Assembly (NCBI GenBank): GCA_030248225.1 | Contig: JASANE010010198.1 | Coordinates: forward strand, 1 to 64,000 | Origin: Trileptium ribeirensis | Lineage: Eukaryota; Nematoda; Enoplea; Enoplida; Thoracostomopsidae | Length of the DNA: 64,000 nt | Direction of reading: 5' to 3' | Part shown: piece by piece, positions 47,452 to 59,109 of the stretch | How the letters are laid out: every line of letters starts with the position of its first letter | How positions within the stretch are numbered: the first letter of the stretch is position 1 | Notes under the pieces: model-generated | What the model was told of the DNA's origin: nothing | Seen by the model: only the letters and a program-made list of their open reading frames with translations | Databases searched by the model: none | Program-made: the position numbers and the translations under genes

Positions 47452-49625
47452 TACCTACGCCTAAGCCATAAGCTGCTGCATTTCATTATGTTAATTTTGT
47501 TTGTTGTTTGATCTATGGAATAATAATAATGCAAAACCGAAACCTGATTCCTTTGTCCGTCCGAGTTTTGCAGTAAAACATGACAAGCGAACCAAAAAAG
47601 GCTGGCCGATGATATACTTCGTATATATAGTTTCCGGTATAATTCTCTTAAGCTTTTACTTCAAATAATGTTTCTAATGGCCGCGATATAAGAAGTTTTT
47701 AATAAACGAAAAAAACGCTTCGTAGGTTTATTTCCGACAAAGCTACAACAGCAGTATATAGATATTTTTTCTTGAGTGAAGAACAGAATAAACTTTTTGA
47801 AAACTTGTGATAAATGATTTTAGCTATTTTTATTTCGATATTGAGAAAGATTTAGTGTTAAGCTACCAGGACTGGCATTGCAGTTGGTATGTCAGTAGTT
47901 ATATGTAGAAATACTATCTATTTCTGTTTTCTGATCAATAAAATATACAAACAATCATTTGAATGGTAATAGGCGTCGTGGCCTTAAACCCGTAATCAGT
48001 TTTGATAGAGAGTCCAGGGTTTATGTGTTGTACTGATCACTCAATTGCACCAGTTCTCGATCAGATTGACGGCAACAAGCTGTTTCCGGCGTGAAGGAAC
48101 GCATTAGTGGTCTGGAATGCACATAAAACCAGTCTTCTACTTGTGGAGGGATCAACACGGTGTCTGACTCGCCAACCCACATAAAATATTCATGCTAAAG
48201 CAAAACATAGATCCACAAGTTAATAGTATGGCCTTCAATACATGGCAAACAAAAGGAGATGTGAACAGACAAATCTAAGTGTTACTCCGAAAATAATAGT
48301 ACGAACCTCATGAGTTTTTTCTAAAATCTGGTTTATCTAAACCTTGTTTTTCTCAGCTTGGAAGCGGTGGAACGCAAATAACGTCGACAACTGGCAATAC
48401 AAATATAGATAGATGACCACAGATTCTATCTAAAATATTAGGACCGTTACCCAGGTAATCGGGTGCGGTTTATATTCTGTCTATTCTTATTACCGTGGTG
48501 GTTTCCTTGGACCTTATCATTTTCACTACCAGTACTATAATTGGGCATCATAGACCGGGGATCAGGGAGTGCAAGACAGCTGTAGGGCCCTCTCAGAAAT
48601 CAACCTAGGTACACTTTCTGTAGCCACTCCCTATTCAGAAAATATCCGCAGTTGATTCATTTTACTAACATTGCTAACTTGCCTTTAGTACTCGCGGGAT
48701 CTTGATTTTGACATTATATTCGCAAATCATTCGCCATAAATTGCAAGCAAACCTCTCTGCATTCGCCTCGATCACCTGTAGTTGTGTAAAGAAATTTTAT
48801 TGAATCGCAAACCGCATCAAATGTCGTCTCAAGTTGTAAAACAACCCGGGTTGATGCTGTTCCAATGGTCATGTTACCATATACGATGTCACTGGTTTAA
48901 AATCAAAATATTTGAGTCGGCTAAGTTTTAATTGTTGAAACATTTTAAGACCCTGCTAATGGGTGCGACCTTAACCAGTTATTGCGACGATTCTATGCAC
49001 TTCTGTGTATTGTAATGCACTGAGCTGACATTTCATTTCAGTGCCATGGATCCTGGTGGCCGGTCACAGAGAGTTAGCCGCATTGTGCTAGTATTTTAAC
49101 CCGAGTTGTTTAAATACCATTAAAAGCAAGATAAAATTTGTTTTAGGACAAAGGCGAGCCAACCTATTTTTGTCGTAAAACAAATATTTAATTTCGGCCA
49201 ATTCATTCTTTCAGGACATTGTTTGCTTACGATTAAACTTTAATATTCTGGCGTGTTCCGACTATTTTAATAATTTTTGATGAGCGCAGAACAGTTTGTC
49301 GTATGTCTTCCATCATATTGTCTACATCCCTATATAATAGAGACTCAATGTTAAATATATCAAAAAAGTTTCTATAAAAATAGAACAACTCCTGGAGGAG
49401 AAAAATGCATAAAATATTCCGTTGAAGCCCTGAACGATTAGAAAAGCCACTGGAGTATTAATTTGGGACAGGCAATCCTTAAAGTGAAAGCTGATTTCGC
49501 GTCTCTACATGAATGAGAGTTTGGTTTTGGTATCTTTAACTTGTGACGAATCCTTAAATTTTCATTTCATAAATCATTATGATTTCATTCGTCCGATTCT
49601 ATAATATACTGCTTCTGAGCCAACT
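47452..49625. other. Gene-free stretch
   Basis: AT-rich; no gene, no clear repeat. Bases 48000-48250 are slightly more GC-rich with stops in all frames. Confidence 0.35.
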
Positions 49626-49630
49626 ATTTT

Positions 49631-49861
49631 GGGCTCCGGGCAGTATCATAATATACCTTTGTTGGGCAAAAATTTCGGGCTCCGGACAGTATTATAATGT
49701 AGCTATGGTTTGCAAAAATTTCGGGCTCCTGGCAATATTATAATGTACCCATGGTGGGTAAAAATTTCGGTCTTCGGGCAGTATTATAATGCACCTATGT
49801 TGGGCAAAAATATCGGGCTCCGGGTCAGCATTATAATGTATTTATGGTGGGCAAAAATTAT
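49631..49861 (+). repeat. 46-bp tandem repeat, 5 copies
   Basis: Units begin gggctccgggcagtatt and end gggcaaaaattt, exactly 46 bp apart from 49631, with 5-15% differences between units. Confidence 0.92.
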
Positions 49862-50070
49862 TGTTAAGCTTAGTAGAAGATTTTGAAAAGACTAAATTTT
49901 AAAAAATCACGTTTGTAATATATAGTATGTCTTGTGTTTTATTAGAAAACGAATTATTTAATCTTTGGGAAGAGGGGCGCGCGTCGACTCACTGAATATC
50001 CCAAAGTATACGTAGGTACGTACGTAATATATACATGGTCATATGTGCTCAAAGCTTTGGGGTTGATCAT

Positions 50071-51190
50071 TGGAGTAGGCTAATGGGTAACCATAAATTT
50101 TCACCGGTTCCCCCAATTTTCATCACATTAGGCAGAAGATGGTGCCCGGGGGTAACAGGGGTAAGGTTGGAGTAGGCTAATGGGTAACCAAAAATTTTCA
50201 CCGGTTCCCCCAATTTTCATTACATTAGGCAGAAGATGGTGCCCGGGGGTTACAGGGGTAACATTGGAGTAGGCTAATGGGTAACCATAAATTTTCACCG
50301 GTTCCCCAATTTTCATCACATTAGGCAGAAGATGGTTCCCGGGGGTAACAGGGGTAAGGTTGGCGTAGGCTAATGAGTAACCATAAATTTTCACCGGTTC
50401 TCCCAATTTTCATTACATTAGGCAGAAGATGGTGCCCGGGGGTTACAGGGGTAACATTGGAGTAGGCTAATGGGTAACCATAAATTTTCACCGGTTCCCC
50501 AATTTTCATCACATTAGGCAGAAGATGGTTCCCGGGGGTAACAGGGGTAAGGTTGGCATAGGCTAATGAGTAACCATAAATTTTCACCGGTTCCCCCAAT
50601 TTTCATTACATTAGGTAGAAGATGGTGCCCGCGGGTTACAGGGGTAACATTGGAGTAGGCTAATGGGTAACCAGAAATTTTCACCGGTTCCCCCAATTTT
50701 CATTACATTAGGCAGAAGATGGTGCCAGGGGGTAACAGGGGTAAGGTTGGAGTAGGCTAATGGGTAACCAGAAATTTTCACCGGTTCCACCAATTTTCAT
50801 TACATTAGGCAGAAGATGGTGTCCCAGGGTAACAGGGGTAAGGTTGGCGTAGGCTAATGAGTAACCATAAATTTTCACCGGTTCCCCCAATTTTCATTAC
50901 ATTAGGCAGAAGATGGTGCCCGGGGGTTACAGGGGTAACATTGGAGTAGGCTAATGGGTAACCATAAATTTTCAACGGTTCCCCCATTTTCATCACATTA
51001 GGCAGAAGATGGTTTCCGGAGATAACAGGGGTAAGGTTGGCGTAAGCTAATGAGTAACCATAAATTTTCACCGGTTCCCCAATTTTCATTACATTAGGCA
51101 GAAGATGGTGCCCGGGGGTAACAGGGGTAAGGTTGGAGTAGGGTAATGGGTAACCAAAAATTTTCACCGGTTCCCCAATTTTTCATTACA
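50071..51190 (+). repeat. 97-bp satellite-like repeat with alternating subtypes
   Basis: About 11.5 units of ggctaatg(a/g)gtaacca, attttcaccggttcccc, ttaggcagaagatgg and gggtaacaggggtaa, spaced 96-97 bp. Units ending 'ggggtaacattgg' and 'ggggtaaggttgg' alternate in most of the array, giving a 193-bp higher-order dimer. Minus-strand frames of 60-120 codons inside it are a product of the repeat. Confidence 0.95.
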
Positions 51191-51369
51191 ATTTGCTCCA
51201 ATCTCTTTTATTTTGTTATAAAATTTTTGTAATTTTGGTCTAAAAGTTTTCGAGCACTCTACGTGTGCAGGGTGGGCTACCGGAGGATGGGATCAAAGCT
51301 TCAGGGGAATATAACTGAGCTGCTCTAAGAGTTAAAGGGCGTACCGTCTATGAGCACATGTGACATATA

Positions 51370-51945
51370 TCCATTATTTATTTATTTGTATTTATTTATA
51401 GTAATTATTTATTTATGTATTTATTAATTATTTATTCACTTATTTATATCTTTATTTATTCATTCATTGATTCATTCATTTATTTATTTTTTATTCATTT
51501 ATTTTATTTATTTATTCACTTATTCATATCTTTATTTATTCATTCATTTATTTATTTTTTATTCATTTATTTTATTTATTCACTTATTTTCACTTATTTA
51601 TATCTTTATTTATTCATTCATTTATTTATTTTTTATTCATTTATTTTATTTATTCACTTATTTTCACTTATTTATATCTTTATTTGTTCATTGATTTATT
51701 TATTTTTTATTAATTTATTTTATTTATTCACTTATTTATATCTTTATTTGTTCATTGATTTATTTATTTTTTATTAATTTATTTTATTTATTCACTTATT
51801 TATATCTTTATTCATTCATTCTTTTATTCATTTATTTTTTATTCGTTCATTTATTTAGTTATTTATTTAATTTATTTATTTTTAATTATTGATTTATTTA
51901 TTTTATTTATTCATTCATTTTATTTATTCATTTATAAAAGACATA
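51370..51945 (+). repeat. TTTATT(CA)-rich low-complexity array
   Basis: Almost only tttatttattca-like words; a longer period of 60-75 bp is visible where cacttatttatatcttta recurs. The Leu/Ile/Phe/Tyr-only frames in it are not genes. Confidence 0.95.
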
Positions 51946-52480
51946 TAAATTCCAGGCTTTTGTTTAATTTATATTCTGATAAAAAAATATAATTATTTAC
52001 AAAGAAGTATTACGAAAGACGATATAAACCCAATTTACCAAATATTGTATTAACATTCACATCGGTTGTATAAACATTGCTATTAATACAGTCTTTAATA
52101 TAACTAATCAACTTCGTAATCAGACGTTATGTTATCAATATTTAAGCTGTACTGTATGGATTCTCCATTAATTAATAAATTATGCAAGTTTGGATACAGC
52201 CAAAGTGTAATATTGGTCTAAATTCTTACGTAAACCATGTAAGGTTTGAGATATTCCATATCATATAATAGATCCGGGGTTCAGACTAACTCGCCCAAAA
52301 CTACGGTCTTGATAACATTTATATGATAATGTTTTCATTCTTTTTGAAACGAAGGCCAACTAACTGGTTTATTTAGGTGGGGTCTTCGAGTGATGATCAT
52401 TGTTGTTAAGACAGCATCATCGTCCTATTTTTGCAGGGGTTTCGCACGAACGCTAAAACCCGCACGCAAAAATCTAAATA
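51946..52480. other. Gene-free stretch between tandem arrays
   Basis: AT-rich, no frame of note. Confidence 0.35.
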
Positions 52481-52482
52481 TA

Positions 52483-53190
52483 ATTTAGAAAAACAACAAT
52501 TTCGGTACTATATCGTAAATTTAGACCCGGATGGGCCCCGAGTACCCATACTCCCTCCCTGTAATAATCGTAAAGTTTAAGTAAAATTTCTCGACTATCC
52601 GTAACCTCGATACAATTGATTTACATTTAAGAAAAACAACAATTTCGGTACTTTATCGTAAATTTGATCTCGAATACTCACGGTCCCTCACCGATGACGG
52701 CCTTGTAAGAACGTAAAGGTTAAGTAAAATTTCTCGACTATCCGTAACCTCGATACTGATTTACACTTAAGAAAAATAATTTCGGTACTTTATCGTAAAT
52801 TTATGGGCCCCGGCTACCCACGTTCCCTCACCGGTACCAGTCCTGATCGTAAAGGTTAAGTAAAATTTCTCGACTATCCGTAACCTCGCTATTGATTTAC
52901 ATTTAAGAAAAGCAACAATTTCGGTACTATATCGTAAATTTGTCTCCGGATACCCACGGTCCTCACCGGTGACGGCCTTGTAAGAACGTAAAAGTTAAGT
53001 AAAATTTCTCGACTATCCGTAACCTCGATGCTGATTTACAATTAAGAAAAATAATTTCGGTACTTTATCGTAAATTTGATCCCGAATACCCTCGGTTCGT
53101 CACCGGTGACGGCCTGTAAAAATCGTAAAGGTTAAGTAAAATTTTTTTCGGTACTCTGTAAGCTAAATACTGCCTTACAAATGGGTAAAT
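52483..53190 (+). repeat. Tandem repeat of about 140 bp, 5 copies
   Basis: Each unit has aatttcggtact(at/tt)atcg, gtaaattt, a variable GC-rich stretch with caccggtgacgg, then gtaaagttaagtaaaatttc, ctcgactatccgtaacctcg and gatttac. Starts fall near 52486, 52627, 52764, 52906 and 53045; the last unit fades. Confidence 0.9.
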
Positions 53191-53519
53191 CCAGTGTTCG
53201 CAGGCTGACCAACAGAAGCCACGACCCATAATGTTTTAAATAAATGATATAAAAATATCATGTTCAAGCTAATATTTTAATAATAAAAATGGAGCTTCTC
53301 CGCTTTTTCGAAGCTTATTCCAAATACCAGCGCGGCCATTCTACGACCGACGAAGCATTATCTCGGGTGTGGTCATGTTTCTTCCCTACGAAAGCAACAT
53401 TATGAAGACACTCGGCGAAGCTTCTGCAAACATATGGGGTTTTTGGAACGCGTTTTGTTTACTTTTTGCGTCATTCTGTCAAAATATGCCACAATAGCCG
53501 TCTCGTCTTATGGATTGTG

Positions 53520-53790
53520 ATCTAATAAATATATTATAATAATATTATTTATATATTATAAAACCTCTTATATAACGTTGTGCTATATAATGATACAATA
53601 TAATGTGACATATTATATTATATATATTAAATATTATATTATATATATTATATATATTATATTATATTATATTATATTATATTATATTATATTATATTAT
53701 TTAATAATATAATTATACATATTTTACAATTTTATAATTGCTGTGGTATCATAGCATAAAATAATTTATATTTTGTAATATAATATAATT
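53520..53790. repeat. (TATTA/ATATT)n AT microsatellite region
   Basis: Mostly tattatatta pentamers, perfect from about 53635 to 53700. Confidence 0.9.
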
Positions 53791-53869
53791 ATGTATTACT
53801 TACTATTTTATAATGCATATAATGGATTAAAAATTAAAGTAATATATAGTTGCTGTATAGAGACTAGAG

Positions 53870-54265
53870 ATGACAATTTTGGCTCGCAGCTGGTACCGGC
53901 GCGGTCCAGCCCTGCCTGTAGGCCGGGTCGGCCGGTCCGACAGCCGATTACAAACGGAGCGAACCGGAATGTTGCAGGTTCGGGCCGACGGGACCGGGCC
54001 GACGTAGATTTCCAACGGGCCGGGTCGGGCCGAAAAATTTAAGTTCTTTCTCACCAAAATGCCAAAAGGTTTATTTAGCATAAGGTTTATTAAATTGGGC
54101 TCATTTTGTATATACATTTTATCTGTATGTTGCTTGTTTCCTTTATATCAGGTGGACCTACACCCAATTACAAACGGTCCGGGCCGAACCCAAATGTTGC
54201 GACTCGGAACCAAGCCAGGTCGACCCTGATTGATAATGGGGCGGACCGGTTCGACAAATCTAGGG
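53870..54265 (+). repeat. GC-rich degenerate repeat, two related blocks
   Basis: Blocks at about 53880-54035 and 54150-54265 share attacaaacgg, cgggccgaac-like text, aatgttgc and a final gacc/gtcgacc in the same order, about 217 bp apart, separated by ordinary AT-rich sequence. Dense in ccgg, gggccg and cgacc. It shares words with 22590-22955. Confidence 0.65.
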
Positions 54266-54444
54266 TCGTTGTCATCTCCCATACAGTGTCGAATGATCGC
54301 GATATTGATTTCTCTAAATTTAGAATCCATCTTGTAAGAGGCGCAGCGTCGTCGCTAAGCTAAAGCTATAGGTGGCTTCAACGCAATCGGTCATTTTCGC
54401 TCGTGTGCTACTCAATTTATTGAACCCGGAGAGGTGGAAGAATT

Positions 54445-54518
54445 AGTTATCCTGGTCTGGGAACACGCGACCTTACGATCGATAGTCCAACGCTCTACCA
54501 AATGAGCCACTGTGCCTT
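54445..54518 (-). repeat. Degenerate tRNA-like sequence or SINE head
   Basis: In reverse it begins ggcacagtggctcatttggt (A box and D arm intact), then gttggactatcgatcg in the anticodon position. The anticodon stem no longer pairs and the B box is damaged (gtgttcccagacc). It is either a tRNA pseudogene or the head of a tRNA-derived SINE. Confidence 0.55.
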
Positions 54519-54849
54519 ACATTATCACTTGTCTCCTCCAGCGCGGAGTGCCGTTGCTTCGTCCATGGGTTGTCAGGCGCTGCTTCGGGTAACACCACCA
54601 TCGGCTCCTATCGCCAGCTCCGCCAAGAAACATTATTGAGCAACGGTTCCCAATCTTTAATAAACTGTCACCTCCAAACTACTGCTGCCTTGACACGACG
54701 TCTTTTCCATTTGAAACGCCCAGCACATATCTTTGGAACACGGATCATGATACATTCAGAGAATGTTAACTAGCCATCTGATAAGCCGTTGCTTTAGCAT
54801 TCCTGCAATTACTGCTGCTCAACTCACATCGATTATACAGTTCCGCATT

Positions 54850-55790
54850 TCAAATATGATCTCGCTTAGTTCCTCCGGCTATTCTCCTTAAACAATGGCT
54901 TTCAAAGATGTCCACTCGGGTAATATCAAAGCATTTTACGGACCACGTTTCCAAAGCGTGTAATAGAACTAGTCGGACAAAGCCTGTTATAGACTTTCGC
55001 TTTGGTGGATGTGTCTGTTTCACGTTTTCGCCATACTTTACACAGACATCCAAAGGCTGGCGCCACGGTCACGATTCGTTTGCTTATATCAATGCTGGAA
55101 GAACCGCAACCAGTTACCATAAAACCAAAGTTAATAGAAAGAGTCGACCTTAACTAGCTTTTCGGCATTCAATTTTATACTCAGTTACGCGAAAACACGT
55201 GAAAAAAAACCTTGGTCTTTCACCTTTATCGTTAATTCAACCTTCATGCCGATTGACGAACTCCTGCATGTTGACCTCCGATTCTGCTGCCGGCACCATT
55301 TAGTTTTAGCGTACGCCAGGCCAGATATACGAAAGTCGTGACTAATTTACAACTATCCCGCATGTTCGATTATCTGGTTCCAATGACATAAACTCATAAG
55401 TAACATAGTAAACAGCAGCGGCAATTGTATTGATCCTTGGCTTTCTTATACGCGAATTATAGCAAAACCATCAGAAGTCATGTTGTACTCCTGAACTTTG
55501 CTGATTGTGCTACGGTACATTTCTATGATGACCCTTAGTAGCTTCGGCGAACTGCCATCAAATTCCATTGTGTTATAAAGATCTCGACGACTAATTGAGT
55601 AAAACGCTGCTCTGAAATCTACAAAACTCACAATGTATTGCTGTCTGAATTTATGGTAAAGCTGCAATATCTGGTGCAGGGTTGATATTTGATCACCACA
55701 GTGTTTGCCTTTACGGAACATACGTTTCTGCCTTTCGAGTGTTAACTTGTCTCGCTGGGCTTTGAATCTGCTCACAACGACAGTTTTCAA
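54850..55790 (-). pseudogene. Decayed non-LTR retrotransposon reverse transcriptase
   Basis: Minus-strand fragments in three frames follow RT order. 55446-55790 encodes a segment with KGKHCGDQISTLHQIL followed by VDFRAAFYSISRRDLYN, matching the F-G-x-C-x-DQI and DFxxAFDSI (motif A) regions of LINE RTs. 54926-55120 and 54850-55053 encode ISKRIVTVAPAFGCL...KVYNRL and LLHALETWSVK...ESHCLRRIAG, the C-terminal YG-ETW-like and CLRRI parts. Frameshifts and stops separate them, so it is dead. The clade is uncertain (RTE- or CR1-like). Confidence 0.8.
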
Positions 55791-55890
55791 GATTTTAAAA
55801 GCATTATTGAGCAGTGATATGCCTCTACAGTTTTCGCACAGAGTGCCGCACAGGTCTACTTAGTGCCTATGCGTTGCGTTTGGCGATTTA

Positions 55891-56330
55891 AACATTTCTA
55901 GGTGCCGTCGTTCGCGTTTCCGGCAAACAATTTGTTGTTTTCAACAAAATAAGTCCTTCTTAGCTTAGTGTCTGTACGCCTGCCGATTGAGAAATTGCCA
56001 AACATTTCTAGGTGCCGTCGTTCGCGTTTCCGGCAAACAATTTGTTGTTTTCAACAAAATAAGTCCTTCTTAGCTTAGTGTCTGTACGCCTGCCGATTGA
56101 GAAATTGCCAAACATTTCTAGGTGCCGTCGTTCGCGTTTCCGGCAAACAATTTGTTGTTTTCAACAAAATAAGTCCTTCTTAGCTTAGTGTCTGTACGCC
56201 TGCCGATTGAGAAATTGCCAAACATTTCTAGGTGCCGTCGTTCGCGTTTCCGGCAAACAATTTGTTGTTTTCAACAAAATAAGTCCTTCTTAGCTTAGTG
56301 TCTGTACGCCTGCCGATTGAGAAATTGCCA
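55891..56330 (+). repeat. 110-bp tandem repeat, 4 identical copies
   Basis: Units starting aacatttctaggtgccgtcg at 55891, 56001, 56111 and 56221 appear identical over 110 bp. The unit carries ttgttgttttcaacaaa, a short palindrome. It abuts the LINE remnant. Confidence 0.97.
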
Positions 56331-56490
56331 AGACAGGTTTCGTTTGGCAGCGTTGGCCCTACTTAAACATTAAAATCCCCGGCTACCACGACAAAATCTT
56401 TTCCGGGACATTCGCTCAGGACTGCTACTAGATTTAAAGCAACAATCGAGAGGTTTCAAGCATAAGCGAGCGTGTCTTGAACTTGCTTGC

Positions 56491-57471
56491 CCTCTCCTTA
56501 GTGCGACTCCATTCTCTCTCTTATTGCGAATCCATTCTCTCCTTAGTGTGAATCCATTCTCTCTCTTATTGCGAATCCATTCTCTCCTTAGTGCGAATCC
56601 ATTCTCTCTCTTATTGCGAATCCATTCTCTCCTTAGTGCGAATCCATTCTCTCTCTTATTGCGAATCCATTCTCTCCTTAGTGCGAATCCATTCTCTCTC
56701 TTATTGCGAATCCATTCTCTCCTTAGTGCGAATCCATTCTCTCTCTTATTGCGAATCCATTCTCTCCTTAGTGCGAATCCATTCTCTCTCTTGTTGCGAA
56801 TCCATTCTCTCCTTAGTGTGAATCCATTCTCTCTCTTATTGCGAATCCATTCTCTCCTTAGTGCGAATCCATTCTCTCTCTTATTGCGAATCCATTCTCT
56901 CCTTAGTGCGAATCCATTCTCTCTCTTATTGCGAATCCATTCTCTCCTTAGTGCGAATCCATTCTCTCTCTTATTGCGAATCCATTCTCTCCTTAGTGCG
57001 AATCCATTCTCTCTCTTATTGCGAATCCATTCTCTCCTTAGTGCGAATCCATTCTCTCTCTTATTGCGAATCCATTCCCTCCTTAGTGCGAATCCATTCT
57101 CTCTCTTATTGCGAATCCATTCTCTCCTTAGTGCGAATCCATTCTCTCTCTTATTGCGAATCCATTCTCTCCTTAGTGCGAATCCATTCTCTCTCTTATT
57201 GCGAATCCATTCCCTCCTTAGTGCGAATCCATTCTCTCTCTTATTGCGAATCCATTCTCTCCTTAGTGCGAATCCATTCTCTCTCTTATTGCGAATCCAT
57301 TCTCTCCTTAGTGCGAATCCATTATCTCTCTTATTGCGAATCCATTATCTCCTTAGTGCGAATCCATTCTCTCTCTTATTGCGAATCCATTCTCTCCTTA
57401 GTGCGAATCCATTCTCTCTCTTATTGCGAATCCATTCTCTCCTTAGTGCGAATCCATTCTCTCTCTTATTT
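56491..57471 (+). repeat. 45-bp minisatellite, about 22 copies
   Basis: Each unit is two related halves: gtgcgaatccattctctc plus tcttatt (25 bp), and gcgaatccattctctcctta (20 bp). Differences are rare (ccattccctc at 57073 and 57210, ccattatctc in both halves near 57322-57350). Because 45 is a multiple of three and no unit has a stop in two frames, long apparent frames (up to 375 codons) cross it; they are not evidence of a gene. Confidence 0.97.
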
Positions 57472-57479
57472 TTAGATTT

Positions 57480-58575
57480 AAATAACAATTTAATACGTAG
57501 GCGCCCATATAGCTCAACGATTTGCCAAGCGAGCCACTGGAATACATTCTACACATACTTATGTCATACATGCTCTTCTGGGATTGATGGGTTACCTCCC
57601 TCTCACGTCCGGACCTTGCGGTTGGGACGTCAAACGTCGGCAAATCTATGATGTATATATTTTTATATTTATCTATAAAATCCTGTAATAGCGGCTCAGT
57701 GTATTGTAATATAATATATTACATTATAACTATATCTGTTACTATATATTATAATCTCTAATAATATCATACAGAGACACTCATGGGGTGTTGTGGGTTG
57801 ACCCCCTCCCCGGAAGGGTTACACCCCTCCGTATAAGCTGTATTTGCCTCGTCCTTCAACTTCCCCTGCGAAAGGCGTGGATAACTTTACCAAAACTCCC
57901 CCAAGTCGAGAATCCATAATGGACGCTTGTGCTTGTATATAATGATTATATATAGATATAATTTTGATTTTATTTTAAAAAATATATATAATATGTATAT
58001 ATAATTTTATTTTTAGATATCAATATATATATAATTTTATATCAATATATATTAGCTTTTCAACATATATATATATTAGCTCTTCAACATATATATATAT
58101 ATATTGAGAAGCCAATTATAGTTTATAGCATATAATCTCATTATCGCCGCATCACTACGCCCGGTTCGTTTATTTTATCTAGATAATTCGCGGATACTTG
58201 TGGCTTAATATACCATACATTAATCAAATCTGAACCACTTACAATAAATAACCGGTGACAGAAAATAAACGATCAAACTATCTCTAAATTTTAATCCAAA
58301 AAGGATCAACTGTCCAGTTTGTTACACAATTGTGGTTTTAGTAAAACAACAATTTGGCACTGTTTTCAAAAATCACACCAGCGAAACTTTCTTGAGGAAA
58401 ATAAGTTGGGAGCACTTAAAGATCTACCTAAAATACTGTGAAAAACAAACGTAAGCTCTTATACTTGACGGTGCGGGAAGCATTAAGGGTAAAGGTAATC
58501 CTATTATATGACTTAACCCTTCCAACCACCGCTGAAGAAGCCGTTTCCACTGTGATGAATCGGACGAAACCGTGC
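57480..58575. other. Gene-free stretch with TA-rich tract (57935-58110)
   Basis: The tract at 57935-58110 is atatat-rich with ttagctnttcaaca repeated twice. No gene. Confidence 0.4.
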
Positions 58576-58579
58576 CATT

Positions 58580-58715
58580 TCCGTTTTAGAGTTGCGCTGG
58601 CTAACCACTGAGTCGACGCTGGTTCTCGAATCCTTAAGGCTCCTCACAACTCGAGCGAATAACAACACACAGCTAAACGCACGCTACACAACAACGAACC
58701 TAGTCAATTCAATAC
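58580..58715 (-). repeat. SINE-like dispersed repeat copy
   Basis: In reverse: gtgttgttattcgctcgag, gtgaggagccttaagga and an A-box-like GACTCAGTGGTTAGC. The orientation and order match 36525-36725. Confidence 0.55.
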
Positions 58716-59035
58716 TTTGCATTCTATTAAGTTGCTTCAAAGGAAGTACGTATGGCAAAGAGTTAAAATGGTTCTCCTGGAGCTCATATTTGATAGCTTA
58801 CACATAAATTTCATAGTTTAAACTTATAATTCTGCCTCTATAAGCGTTTTAAGCTGGGCGAAAATTAGTTTGACAATTTGGATTACAGTTGACAATACTT
58901 TTTAGCTTCAACAATGACGTGAGGGTGAAGATAAGGGAATTATTAGACGGGCATGTCGAGCGCGATGATATGTATTATCACGCTTAAAATATGTTTTATA
59001 TTTTAGCTTGGGATTTTACAGAAAACAGCATTGCT

Positions 59036-59105
59036 GAGTGGCTGAGTGGTTATAGCGCAGCTAGTGAAGTCTAAGGCAGTGTTGTTCGAATCCCATCTTT
59101 GTCGA
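59036..59105 (+). repeat. tRNA-like SINE head with intact pol III boxes
   Basis: TGGCTGAGTGGTTATAGCGC fits the A box of a Leu/Ser-type tRNA and GTTCGAATCCCA fits the B box, about 37 bp apart. No variable arm or closing acceptor stem is clear and a T run follows (gatttttttc), so a SINE or tRNA pseudogene is likelier than a working tRNA. Confidence 0.55.
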
Positions 59106-59109
59106 TTTT

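Noticed and set aside
50128..51167. Series of 60-120 codon minus-strand frames with a repeated GEPVKIYGY-like peptide
   Set aside because: By-product of the 97-bp satellite; the frame shifts at each unit.
51415..51777. 120-codon frame of Leu, Ile, Phe, Tyr and Ser, looking like a membrane protein
   Set aside because: Low-complexity tttatttattca array; composition alone explains it.
54445..54518. Functional tRNA gene on the minus strand
   Set aside because: The anticodon stem is broken and the B box altered; a pseudogene or SINE head fits better.
56524..57651. 375-codon open frame of 15-residue repeats
   Set aside because: It is the 45-bp minisatellite read through; a second frame is equally open, and the unit has no codon-level constraint.
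59036..59105. Functional tRNA-Leu/Ser gene
   Set aside because: A and B boxes are good, but the acceptor and anticodon stems do not close, and no variable arm is clear.
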